Assembly (NCBI GenBank): GCA_049664225.1
Contig: JBATEX010000111.1
Span: 18,226-82,225, forward strand
From: JAUVRX01 sp049664225
GTDB lineage: Bacteria; Acidobacteriota; Thermoanaerobaculia; Multivoradales; JAHEKO01
Reading direction: 5' to 3'
Length of the DNA: 64,000 bases
The notes under the pieces are model-generated. The model saw only the letters and a list, made by a program, of their open reading frames with translations, ran no database searches and was not told the DNA's origin. The translations under genes were made by a program, and so were the position numbers. This document shows, one piece after another, positions 25,352 through 32,865 of this stretch; positions within the stretch are counted from its first letter, which is position 1; the number at the start of each line of letters is the position of its first letter.

Positions 25352-26346
25352 AGCGCGAGGCCCCGTCGAAAAAACCATCTGTTGACCGCCGATCCCTTGG
25401 CCGTGCACCGGCTGCGGATGGCTTTGCGACGACGCAGGATCTCCTGCCGGTGCCGCCACAACCAGCTGTAGGCTGCCAGGGAACTCCGCTCCTTGACCAG
25501 GACAAAGACAAAGGCGGCCATGTCGCGCAGGAGAGCCGGGACCCCAGTGAGCAGGAGATTGACGCCATTCTGGTGGTAGAGCCTCAGAAGGTAGCGGTTC
25601 TTCAGGGAGTGCATGTTGACGTGAGGAGGCATCTGACGGCGTCTGCCGGGTAGGTTGTGCCGCCGATGCTCGCATAGGGCAGCAGGCTCGTAGAGGACCT
25701 CCCAACCCCGTTCCTGGAACCGGAAGCAGAGCTCTGCATCTTCCCGGAAGGAATGGAACTCGGAGAGGAAGATCTCGCCGTCGACGGCGACATCGTCGAG
25801 GGCCTGGCGCCGAAAGAGCGAAGCGGCTCCTGTGGCCCCGAACACCCTGTCGGCTCGCGTCCAGCGGCCGTTGAGCGGCTCACCTGACCCACGGTCGAAG
25901 TGACGCCAGGTAGGGGACAGGACCATGCCACAGGCATCGAGTACTCCTGCCTCGCCTCCGTCGCGCGGCCGGATCAATCTTCCGGTGACTGCCGCCACCT
26001 TGAGCTCGGGATGTTTCGCCGCTCGATCGAGAAGATGCGACAAATAGTCGGGATCCGGTCGAGCATCGGAGTTCAGGGTCAGCACTAGGGGAGCCTCGGT
26101 CTGGGAGATGGCTTCGTTCATTCCACCGGCAAAGCCGACATTTTCATCCAGGACCCGATGTACCAGGTGGAGCTTTGGTGGCATGTGCCGCCTGACGGCG
26201 GCGACGCTATCGTCAGTGCTGGCGCAATCGACGACGACGAGCTCCAATGGACGGTATTGCAAGGCGCCGACTGATTCGAGGCAGCCGCGCACGTCGTCTG
26301 CCGAATTGTGCGTCACGATGCAGACAGCTACCTTGCCAGCTTCCAC
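25348..26346 (-). CDS. GT2 family glycosyltransferase
   Basis: A 332-residue GT-A enzyme with VAVCIVTHNSADDVRGCL, NVGFAGGMNEAI, LTLNSDARPD (donor/metal site) and SFREDAELCFRFQERGW (ED catalytic motif). It is close in type to the next two GT2 genes and to rhamnosyl or mycofactocin-like glycosyltransferases. The C-terminal region holds a hydrophobic stretch (LLRDMAAFVFVLV) and a basic tail, consistent with membrane association. Overlaps the downstream GT4 gene by 4 bp and lies 3 bp from the upstream GT2 stop region, consistent with a single operon. Confidence 0.88.
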   Translation of the reverse strand: MEAGKVAVCIVTHNSADDVRGCLESVGALQYRPLELVVVDCASTDDSVAAVRRHMPPKLHLVHRVLDENVGFAGGMNEAISQTEAPLVLTLNSDARPDPDYLSHLLDRAAKHPELKVAAVTGRLIRPRDGGEAGVLDACGMVLSPTWRHFDRGSGEPLNGRWTRADRVFGATGAASLFRRQALDDVAVDGEIFLSEFHSFREDAELCFRFQERGWEVLYEPAALCEHRRHNLPGRRRQMPPHVNMHSLKNRYLLRLYHQNGVNLLLTGVPALLRDMAAFVFVLVKERSSLAAYSWLWRHRQEILRRRKAIRSRCTAKGSAVNRWFFRRGLAL

Positions 26347-26349
26347 GTT

Positions 26350-27321
26350 TCAACTCCTTGGCTCTGGCGCTCGCCGGCCGTCGACGATCTCGCGACGAAT
26401 GGCCAGTGGCAGGCGCCATCCGGTCAGGGCTCCGAGCAGGAGTCCAACCAGGCCGCGCGCCGCATCCCGCCGGGAGGAGGCGCGACTCGGCGTGCGCACT
26501 GCGAGCCATGGTATCCGAGCGGCTGCGGCAGCCGCTGTCAGTAGCCTGGCGAGAATCGCCGTGACCATCGAGTGGTGTTTGCGAAGGTAGCGCTCCAGGT
26601 TTCGGTAGTAGATCCAAAGAAAGCGACCGTAGCCCAGCTTGGGCACTGTCGCTCCCAGGCTGTGCTCGAAGGCTGCAGCGGGCCAGTAGATCACCTGGTG
26701 ACCGGCACGGTTGAGTCGCCGCGCCAGGTCGACGTCTTCGAACCAGGCCGGGAAGAAGGCTTCGTCGAAGCCTCCAATCTCTTCGAGGACGCTACGTTTC
26801 AGGACGAGAGCTGCTGCCGCGGGTTGCTCCACGGCCGTTCCAGCAGGCGGCTCTACCTTCGGTCCTCGACCGGCCGGAATCATCAGCGACTGCAGCAGGA
26901 GGGTGGACAAGTTTGGGATTGGGCGAAGCTGCCAACAATGCTGGGTGCTGCCGTCCGCCGAGACGAGTCTGGGCGCAAGACCTGCGGCATCTGGATGAAG
27001 CTCCAGACCCTCGAGCAGACTTTCGAGAGCTCCCTGGGCTGGCCGAGCATCGGAGTTCAGCACCAGGATCGCTGGCGCATCAACGAGCTCGAGAGCGGCA
27101 TTGACGGCACCGCCGAAGCCGAGGTTCTCTTTCGGCTTGAAGACCCGGTTGTCGGAGATCTTTCCCTGTGCGGCTCTGGAGTTGTCAACCACGAGGAGCT
27201 CGAATCGCGGGTCGTCGGGCCAGCTCTCCACCAGCGCCAGGAGCTCGTCGTCACCATTCCAATGGACCACGACTCCGGACAGAAGCGGTCGGGAGGAGCC
27301 GTCCTGAAGAGGTGGAACCAC
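26350..27321 (-). CDS. GT2 family glycosyltransferase
   Basis: About 323 residues from a GTG at 27321, chosen because GGAGAG lies 8 bp upstream and the start then falls 4 bp after the previous gene; the longer open frame would overlap that gene by about 60 bp. Motifs: GVVVHWNGDDELL, LGFGGAVNAALE, LVLNSDARPAQGAL and AWFEDVDLARRLNRAGH. The C-terminus has WIYYRNLERYLRKHH, a typical GT2 acceptor-side feature, and a hydrophobic segment near the end. Part of the GT run between the exporter and the GT4 gene. Confidence 0.86.
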   Translation of the reverse strand: MVPPLQDGSSRPLLSGVVVHWNGDDELLALVESWPDDPRFELLVVDNSRAAQGKISDNRVFKPKENLGFGGAVNAALELVDAPAILVLNSDARPAQGALESLLEGLELHPDAAGLAPRLVSADGSTQHCWQLRPIPNLSTLLLQSLMIPAGRGPKVEPPAGTAVEQPAAAALVLKRSVLEEIGGFDEAFFPAWFEDVDLARRLNRAGHQVIYWPAAAFEHSLGATVPKLGYGRFLWIYYRNLERYLRKHHSMVTAILARLLTAAAAAARIPWLAVRTPSRASSRRDAARGLVGLLLGALTGWRLPLAIRREIVDGRRAPEPRS

Positions 27322-27325
27322 GCTT

Positions 27326-28264
27326 CTAGCTCTCCCTCGCCACTTGGCTCTCGTTGTTTCGAACCGTCGGATCACCGCGGTGGGCAAAGGACCTCAGTTT
27401 TCTGCCGGCTCGGACCCAACCACTCATGATACCGAGGGACTTCTGGGAGTCCATGCTCAGAACTGCCCTGCCGAGATCGAGGAGGTCACGTCCCAGAAGT
27501 ATGGGAAGGCTGGACCAGAAGTCTCGACCCCGGGCTCGTGCCAAAACGAGGTATCGATTCCCGTAGATCAGGCTGTAGCGGTGCAGAGGTCGACTCTCGG
27601 TGGTGGCAGCCCCGGCGTGGAGGGCTCGTGCTGCCGGGACGGACAGGGCGCTGAAGCCGGCCGCTCGGAGACGGCAGGCCAGATCCACGTCTTCGTAGTA
27701 CGACTCCAGCCCCACATCGAAGACCTCTGAGTCCGAGCTGGCTACGCAATCCAGTGCAGAACGTCGATAGATGGCAGCCGTTGCCGAGACGCCAAAGATC
27801 TCCTCGGCTGGCTCGCTGGAAGCCGGTGGTAGGTCACCGAGCCCGATCTGGACGGCCTGCCAGCTCCGGTTGAACTCCAACCCTCGGCCGTCCATCCATC
27901 CTGGAGACGCCATCTGGATATTGACTCCCTGGGCGGCCGCGGCTCGTGGAGCTGCGGCAAGCGCGGCTATCAGTCGACTGGCCCAAGCGGGCTCGACGAT
28001 CGCGTCGTCATTGAGTATCGCTATGAACTCTGATTCGCACTTGGCGATACCTAGATTGCAGGCCATGCAGAATCCGACTTCCGCCTGTGTGTTCAGAATC
28101 TCGAGGCCCGGTATCGGCTCGAGTGTGAGTGCAACGGAAGCAGGGTGGACCAGGACGACCTCGCCGCGCACCCCCTCAGAGGCGGCCGCCGACTCGAGAC
28201 AGTCGCTCAAATACCGGCTGGTCCCCAGGGAAGGGACGACGAAGCTCACCTCAGGATTCAGCAA
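27326..28264 (-). CDS. GT2 family glycosyltransferase
   Basis: A 312-residue GT-A enzyme beginning VSFVVPSLGTSRYLSDCL, with VGFCMACNLGI, AILNDDAIVEPAW (NDD donor site) and SYYEDVDLACRLRAAGF. ATAAIYRRSAL and YGNRYLVLARARG are usual GT2 landmarks. It overlaps the Wzt-type ATPase gene by 14 bp, which ties it to the export operon. Three consecutive GT2 genes of similar length suggest successive sugar additions to one repeat unit. Confidence 0.87.
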   Translation of the reverse strand: MLNPEVSFVVPSLGTSRYLSDCLESAAASEGVRGEVVLVHPASVALTLEPIPGLEILNTQAEVGFCMACNLGIAKCESEFIAILNDDAIVEPAWASRLIAALAAAPRAAAAQGVNIQMASPGWMDGRGLEFNRSWQAVQIGLGDLPPASSEPAEEIFGVSATAAIYRRSALDCVASSDSEVFDVGLESYYEDVDLACRLRAAGFSALSVPAARALHAGAATTESRPLHRYSLIYGNRYLVLARARGRDFWSSLPILLGRDLLDLGRAVLSMDSQKSLGIMSGWVRAGRKLRSFAHRGDPTVRNNESQVARES

Positions 28265-29045
28265 AGCCTTCCGAGTAGCGCTGCAGGACTTCGTCTGTCG
28301 GTCCTGCCGCTTTCAGGAGTCCACGCTCGATCCAAATGGTGCGGTGACAATGCCCGGCGATGGCACCCAACTGGTGCGACACGAGGAGGATCGCTGTTCC
28401 TCGCAAACGGAAGTCATCAATTCTCTCCAGGCACTTTTCCTGAAAACCGACGTCGCCGACCGCGAGGAGCTCGTCAATGAGCAGAATGTCCGGCCGGAAC
28501 ATGGTTGCAACGGCGAAACCGAGCCGAGCCACCATGCCACTAGAGTAGTTGCGAATCGGCAGATCGATGAACTCCGCCAGCTCGGAGAAGGCGATGACGT
28601 CTGCGACGTGCTTCTGAACGACACGACTCGAGTACCCGAAGAGAGAAGCGTTCAGGTAGACGTTTTCCCTGCCGGTAAGGTCGAAGTGAAAACCGGCCCC
28701 CAGCTCCAAGAGAGGAGCGACCTGTCCCCGGACCACGACTCGTCCTCCCGTCGGCGTCAAGACCCTCGAGATGACCTTCAGAAGGGTGCTCTTACCTGCG
28801 CCGTTGCGGCCCACGACTCCGACGAACTCTCCCGGTTGGACCACCAGGTCCATGCTGCGCAGTGCCCACAGCTCGCGATGCTCCAGCTTGCCCGAGATGC
28901 GCTTCAGGACGTATTCCTTGAAGCTGACGATTCTCTCGCTGGGCATCGAGAAGCGCACTTCGATTCCGGTCAGCTCGATCGCTGGAGCCACGTCTCGATG
29001 AGCGGCGATCGAGGCCTGTGGCGCTGTGTCAGCTGCGGTAGTCAA
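28251..29045 (-). CDS. Polysaccharide ABC transporter ATP-binding protein (Wzt/KpsT/TagH type)
   Basis: A 264-residue ATPase. Walker A is GRNGAGKSTLLK, the Q-loop region APLLELGAGFHFDLTGREN is characteristic of the O-antigen/teichoic acid export subfamily, the signature is YSSGMVARL, Walker B is ILLIDELLAVGD, and the switch His is in LLVSHQL. There is no long C-terminal carbohydrate-binding domain as in E. coli O9a Wzt, so it resembles the short form that does not read a chain-terminating group. It overlaps the permease gene by 17 bp. Confidence 0.95.
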   Translation of the reverse strand: MTTAADTAPQASIAAHRDVAPAIELTGIEVRFSMPSERIVSFKEYVLKRISGKLEHRELWALRSMDLVVQPGEFVGVVGRNGAGKSTLLKVISRVLTPTGGRVVVRGQVAPLLELGAGFHFDLTGRENVYLNASLFGYSSRVVQKHVADVIAFSELAEFIDLPIRNYSSGMVARLGFAVATMFRPDILLIDELLAVGDVGFQEKCLERIDDFRLRGTAILLVSHQLGAIAGHCHRTIWIERGLLKAAGPTDEVLQRYSEGFAES

Positions 29046-29898
29046 AGACGCTCCTTCGCGTGGTGAAGACCCACCAGCCTGCGGCCAGGGCAGCGAGACT
29101 GAATCCCAGGGCAGCCAACCAGTTCTCGAGCGGAGCTACCCGGCCCAGGATGACCGGTTCGCGAACTATCGACAGCAGATGGAGTAGGGGGTTGAGGAGG
29201 AGGTACTTTTGGAAATTCTCGGGGACAATCTCCAAGGGATAGATAATCGGTGTGGCGTAGAACCAGCCGGTGAGAAGCACCTGGTAGGTCAATTTGACGT
29301 CGTGAAAGAAGGCGCCCAGAGTGGCCACCAGAAGGCCCACGCCCAGAGCGAACACACCGGCAAGAAGCATCCCGAACGGAACTGTCAGTAGCGACCAGGA
29401 CAGCGGCTGCCGGAGTACGATCATGATGGCGATCAGCGGGACCAGTGCGATGGCCCAATTCACCAGGTAGGTGATGACTGTGGCAACGGCGAAGGCACTG
29501 CGGGGAACATAGATCCGGCTGGCGAGTCCCAGGCTGGCAACGGTTTCCTCGACGATCTGCATGGTCGAGCGATTGAAGAAATCGTAGAGCAGCAGCCCCG
29601 GCAAAATGTAGAGAGGAAAGGGATAGCCGCCTTCGGGAATAGCGAAACGAAAGACCTTTGAGAAGACGACCGTCAGGATCGTCATCAGCATCAGCGGCTC
29701 GAGGAGCGTCCAAAGGACCCCCAGGATGGACCTCTTGTAGCGTAGCTTGATGTTTCGTCGGCTCCACTGGATGACGAGATGCCAGAAGCGCAGAAGCTCC
29801 TGGAGCTCCTCGACGGCAGGATGAGGTCTTCGGGAGGAGTCGTAGACCTGCTGGCGGAGCGCCGGCTGATTGGGGGCTGGTGTGGAAGGTATGGACAT
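29029..29898 (-). CDS. Polysaccharide ABC transporter permease (Wzm/ABC-2 type)
   Basis: A 289-residue membrane protein from the Met at 29898; the open frame continues upstream about 100 codons but without membrane or family sequence. After an amphipathic N-terminus with RNIKLRYKRSILGVLW (the ABC-2 coupling region), about six hydrophobic helices follow, including LLEPLMLMTILTVVF, FGMLLAGVFALGVGLLVATL and the terminal LAALGFSLAALAAGWWVF. FFHDVKLTYQVLLTGWFYATPIIYPL (here cited as FFHDVKLTYQ and FYATPIIYPL) is diagnostic. It exports a lipid-linked polysaccharide across the inner membrane with the adjacent ATPase. Confidence 0.93.
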   Translation of the reverse strand: MSIPSTPAPNQPALRQQVYDSSRRPHPAVEELQELLRFWHLVIQWSRRNIKLRYKRSILGVLWTLLEPLMLMTILTVVFSKVFRFAIPEGGYPFPLYILPGLLLYDFFNRSTMQIVEETVASLGLASRIYVPRSAFAVATVITYLVNWAIALVPLIAIMIVLRQPLSWSLLTVPFGMLLAGVFALGVGLLVATLGAFFHDVKLTYQVLLTGWFYATPIIYPLEIVPENFQKYLLLNPLLHLLSIVREPVILGRVAPLENWLAALGFSLAALAAGWWVFTTRRSVFDYRS

Positions 29899-29986
29899 CA
29901 ACCGGCTTCCGGTCACGGAGAAGGGGCCACGCGTGGCGCACCCGAAACAGCGATTCGAGGTCAGGACTACCCAGAGTTCCTCGATG

Positions 29987-30232
29987 CTAGTCCTGCTCAG
30001 GGACTTCGGGCTCGCTATCCTCGCCCTCGGGGGTGACCTCGGAGTCGCTCCAGTCCTGGTCGTCGCCGGCCTCGAAACCCTCTTCGAATACCACGGGATC
30101 ACTCTCGGAGGAGTCGCTGGCTTCAGCCGCCGGAGCCTGTTCTGTCTCTCCTCTTGGCGCCGAGCCACCACAGGCCGCGAGGATGGACCCAAGCAGGGTA
30201 GCAGCGAGTATCGTTCGTAGGGGCCATCTCAT
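29987..30232 (-). CDS. Small acidic lipoprotein with GFEAG-WS motif
   Basis: An 81-residue protein with a full lipoprotein signal (MRWPLRT, hydrophobic core, lipobox LAAC at residues 18-21). The mature part is strongly acidic (Asp/Glu/Ser rich) and contains EEGFEAGDDQDWSDSE, close to the DGF-E/D-SG-x-x-x-WS motif that recurs in secreted proteins of several Gram-negative groups. The anti-sigma factor at 20059 has a similar motif. It lies upstream of the Wzm gene on the same strand. I recognise no domain, and the short acidic composition makes function open. Confidence 0.68.
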   Translation of the reverse strand: MRWPLRTILAATLLGSILAACGGSAPRGETEQAPAAEASDSSESDPVVFEEGFEAGDDQDWSDSEVTPEGEDSEPEVPEQD

Positions 30233-30596
30233 GATGCCTCGATCCTATACCACTGCCGGCCCGATTGGCCGTGAGAATTGTGACCTCTCCCAAGAAGGGT
30301 CCAGCCAGTGACAGCTCTCCCGAACGACCGCTGCCCTGGGGTGGGTTCTATCGACGCTGGAGATGTGATCTCGACCGGCCACGGGCGAGCTTGTGGTATC
30401 ATTTGCACTCGTGTTTTTCACGCCTTCCATCGCAACAGTTGCGTGCCCGGTCCTCGCACTTGGGCCCCTCCCTACAGCGTGACTGTTCAGTGCTAGCCCG
30501 CTTCGATGCTGCGGTACCCACGTGAGTTCCGCCTCGCTCGCTTTCATCGTCGTGGTTCCAGAACCGAACTGATGTCTATCGGAAAGGAGTCTAGAG
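30233..30596. other. 364-bp non-coding leader upstream of infC
   Basis: This gap separates the minus-strand lipoprotein gene from infC and must hold divergent promoters. I see no convincing -35/-10 pair; TATCAT at 30397-30402 is a possible -10 element without a good -35. A 14-base palindromic element (30480-30493) is repeated upstream of the formate-THF ligase gene. Short ORFs across it are not convincing. The last 14 bases hold the infC ribosome-binding site. Confidence 0.5.
30480..30493. repeat. 14-bp palindromic element, copy 1 (upstream of infC)
   Basis: TGACTGTTCAGTGC, built around the inverted repeat ACTG-TT-CAGT. An identical copy is at 32685-32698 in the promoter region of the formate-THF ligase gene. 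The size and symmetry would suit an operator for a dimeric repressor; no cognate regulator is visible. Confidence 0.5.
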
Positions 30597-30599
30597 ATT
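30583..30599 (+). promoter_or_regulatory. infC: infC ribosome-binding site and AUU start codon
   Basis: AAAGGAG (30583-30589) sits 7 nt before ATT (30597-30599), which is in frame with the IF-3 coding sequence. The first ATG is four codons further on and is less well spaced. A rare AUU start in infC is the known basis of IF-3 autoregulation in E. coli, because IF-3 rejects non-canonical start codons. Confidence 0.75.
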
Positions 30600-31184
30600 A
30601 GTAAGGACATGCAGCCCCGCGTGAATCGCCAGATTCGGAAGAGCCCGGTAAGGCTCATCGACGTCGATGGCGCCCAGTTGGGAGTCGTGCCCCTGGAGGA
30701 AGCCCGCCAGAGAGCCGAAGAAAGTGGCCTGGACCTGGTCGAGGTCGGTGCCAGTGCCAACCCACCGGTAGTTCGGATTCTCGATTGGGGCAAGCTCAAG
30801 TACGAAAAAGAGAAGAAGGCTCGTGAAGCCAGGAAGAAGACTCACGTCATCGAAGTCAAGGAAGTCAAATATCGACCGAGCATCGACGAGCACGATTACG
30901 AGATCAAGACGAAGCGTGCCCGCCGGTTTCTCGAGACCGGAAAGAAGGTCAAGGTGACGATCTTCTTCCGCTATCGTCAGCTGCGCAGGCCGGAATTGGG
31001 TGTGCAGATCCTGGACAAAGTGACCAAGGCGTTGGCCGACGTTGGAACTGTCGAGTCCAGATCCCGGCTCGATGGACGTCGAATGGTCATGGTCTTGGCT
31101 CCGCTATCGACCGAGGTCCAGAAGAAACAGCAAGACACGGCTTCCAAAGAGAGTGATAAGCCGTCACCTGCCACAGCTACCTGA
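30597..31184 (+). CDS. infC: Translation initiation factor IF-3
   Basis: A protein of 195 residues counted from the AUU start (191 from the first ATG). The N-domain begins RVNRQIRKSPVRLIDVDG, followed by LDLVEVGASANPPVVRILDWGKLKYEKEKK (cited as LDLVEVGASANPPV and RILDWGKLKYEK), the linker helix, and the C-domain VKYRPSIDEHDYEIK and VTIFFRYRQLRRPELG. IF-3 binds the 30S subunit, prevents premature 50S joining and proofreads start codons. A polar tail of about 20 residues extends past the usual C-terminus. The common downstream partners rpmI and rplT are absent; a convergent gene follows 15 bp later. Confidence 0.97.
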   Translation: MSKDMQPRVNRQIRKSPVRLIDVDGAQLGVVPLEEARQRAEESGLDLVEVGASANPPVVRILDWGKLKYEKEKKAREARKKTHVIEVKEVKYRPSIDEHDYEIKTKRARRFLETGKKVKVTIFFRYRQLRRPELGVQILDKVTKALADVGTVESRSRLDGRRMVMVLAPLSTEVQKKQQDTASKESDKPSPATAT

Positions 31185-31199
31185 TTCTCTCGAGTCCCC

Positions 31200-32528
31200 T
31201 CAGGAGGTCTCTGTCTCCGCAACCCCTCTGACCGCCCGCTCGATAGCTCCCGGCTCCAGCTCCTCCAGCTCGTAACGGACATTGGCGACCGGTTTATTGG
31301 CCTTGAGGATTCTCCCGAGATCGATAGGTGTGCCCTCCACGACCACGTCTGCGTCGACGGCGTTGATGGTGGCCTCCAACTCGCGGATCTGGTCTTCACC
31401 GTAGCCCATCGCAGGAAGGACCTTCCGCGAGTTCGGATAGGCTTCGTAGGTGTCCTTTATAGAGCCGACGGCATAGGGGACGGGGTCGACAATCTCGACG
31501 GCGCCTGAGTTCTGGGCTGCAAACCAACCCGCTCCGTAGCTCATGCCGCCATGGGTCAGGGTTGGACCGTCTTCGACGACCAGCGCCCGCTTGCCCCGAA
31601 TCAGTTCCGGTTCGTCTACCACGATCGCCGAGCGACACTGCACCACGGTCGCTCGAGGATTGAAGGCCTCGCAATTGTCGAGCACGGTCTTCAAGTCTTC
31701 GGGCTTTGCCGTCTGCACCTTGTTGACGATCAGCATGTCGGCCAGCAAGAAATTGGTTAGGCCAGGGTAGTAGCTCAGCTCGTGACCCGGCCGATGGGGG
31801 TCCAACAGGGTGATGTAGAGGTCGGGCCTGTAGAAGGGAGTGTCGTTGTTTCCGCCATCCCAGAGAATGAGGTCGGCTTCTTTCTCGGCCTCCCTCAAGA
31901 TCTTCTCGTAGTCGATTCCGGCGTAGACCACGAAACCGTTGTCGATGTGTGGCTCATACTCCTCGCGCTCTTCGATCGTGCAGTCGTGCCGGTCGAGGTC
32001 CTCGTAGTTGGCGAAGCGTTGGCAAATCTGCTTCGAGAGGTCGCCGTAGGGCATCGGATGGCGGACGGAGACGACTCTCTTGCCGAGTTGCCGGAGGAGC
32101 CGTGAGATGTAGCGGCTAGTCTGCGATTTGCCGACTCCAGTGCGCACAGCAGTGATCGCAATGACCGGCTTGGTGGACGGTAGCATCGTCTTGGTCGCAG
32201 AGCAGACGCCGAAGTGGGCGCCCCAACCGACCACACGACTCGCTTTGTCCATGACGTAGTCGAAGGGTACGTCGGAGTAAGAGAACCAGACTTCGTCTAC
32301 CGCCTGCTCACGAACGATCGATTCCAGATCTTCCTCGGGATGGATGGGCACCCCCTCCGGATAGAGCTCGCCAGCCAGGGCCGACGGGTAGGTACGGCCC
32401 TCGATATCGGGAATCTGTGTGGCCGTAAAAGCCACGACTTCGTAGTCAGGGTTGTCGCGAAACAGACAGTTGAAATTGTGGAAGTCCCGACCCGCTGCTC
32501 CCATGATCACAGCCCTGGTAGGTGCCAT
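31200..32528 (-). CDS. Cyclic 2,3-diphosphoglycerate synthetase-like P-loop protein
   Basis: A 442-residue protein of the family annotated as cDPG synthetase or predicted GTPase in bacteria and archaea. The N-terminal 120 residues form a Rossmann-like domain (AVIMGAAGRDFHNFN). The second domain holds the P-loop TAVRTGVGKSQTSRYI and an acidic ILWDGGNNDTPFYRPDL segment. LLDPHRPGHELSYYPGL is a strong family block. In methanogens the family forms cyclic 2,3-diphosphoglycerate; in bacteria the role is not established. It is divergent from the formate-THF ligase gene across a 337-bp region. Confidence 0.78.
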   Translation of the reverse strand: MAPTRAVIMGAAGRDFHNFNCLFRDNPDYEVVAFTATQIPDIEGRTYPSALAGELYPEGVPIHPEEDLESIVREQAVDEVWFSYSDVPFDYVMDKASRVVGWGAHFGVCSATKTMLPSTKPVIAITAVRTGVGKSQTSRYISRLLRQLGKRVVSVRHPMPYGDLSKQICQRFANYEDLDRHDCTIEEREEYEPHIDNGFVVYAGIDYEKILREAEKEADLILWDGGNNDTPFYRPDLYITLLDPHRPGHELSYYPGLTNFLLADMLIVNKVQTAKPEDLKTVLDNCEAFNPRATVVQCRSAIVVDEPELIRGKRALVVEDGPTLTHGGMSYGAGWFAAQNSGAVEIVDPVPYAVGSIKDTYEAYPNSRKVLPAMGYGEDQIRELEATINAVDADVVVEGTPIDLGRILKANKPVANVRYELEELEPGAIERAVRGVAETETS

Positions 32529-32865
32529 CGATAGTTCCTCCTGGAGTCTGAGTGAAAGGTGCCCGAAGCAGACCTGCGCTGGCGAGACTACCCCTAATCG
32601 GATCGCTGATCAAACCCTACCTGTCCGGGCGGGAGACGGGCCCGCCTGAGAAGCCGTGGCGGGAGTCGACCGTAACTGAAACAATGACTGTTCAGTGCCG
32701 AGCAGGTTTCGGTGCGAGAGCTGTCGGGATCGATTCGGCATCGGGCCCGGGAGCGAGCGGTGGGTAGCGTCGAGAGCTTCGAGACGCTGTTGATTCTGAG
32801 ATAATCGGCGGGCGCTGTAGGTCCTGCCGTACTTCCCCGCTTCCAGAAACAAGGAGACCAATCAC
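32529..32865. other. 337-bp divergent intergenic region (cDPGS-like / fhs)
   Basis: This region separates two divergently transcribed genes. It contains the second copy of the 14-bp palindromic element (32685-32698) and the fhs ribosome-binding site (AAGGAG, 9 nt before the ATG at 32866). I see no convincing small gene or RNA in it. Confidence 0.5.
32685..32698. repeat. 14-bp palindromic element, copy 2 (upstream of fhs)
   Basis: TGACTGTTCAGTGC, identical to the copy at 30480-30493. It lies 168 bp before the fhs start and 157 bp before the divergent gene's start, so it could act on either promoter. An operator role is inferred from symmetry and placement. Confidence 0.5.

Noticed and set aside
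24347..25471. A 374-codon plus-strand open frame
   Set aside because: Antisense shadow of the GT4 gene; high-GC codon bias keeps the opposite frame open.
27771..29066. A 431-codon plus-strand open frame
   Set aside because: It is antisense to the GT2 and Wzt genes, which have complete motifs; its translation is low in recognisable structure.
30245..30799. A 184-codon minus-strand open frame over the infC leader
   Set aside because: Overlaps infC antisense and has no start signal or family sequence; the leader looks non-coding.
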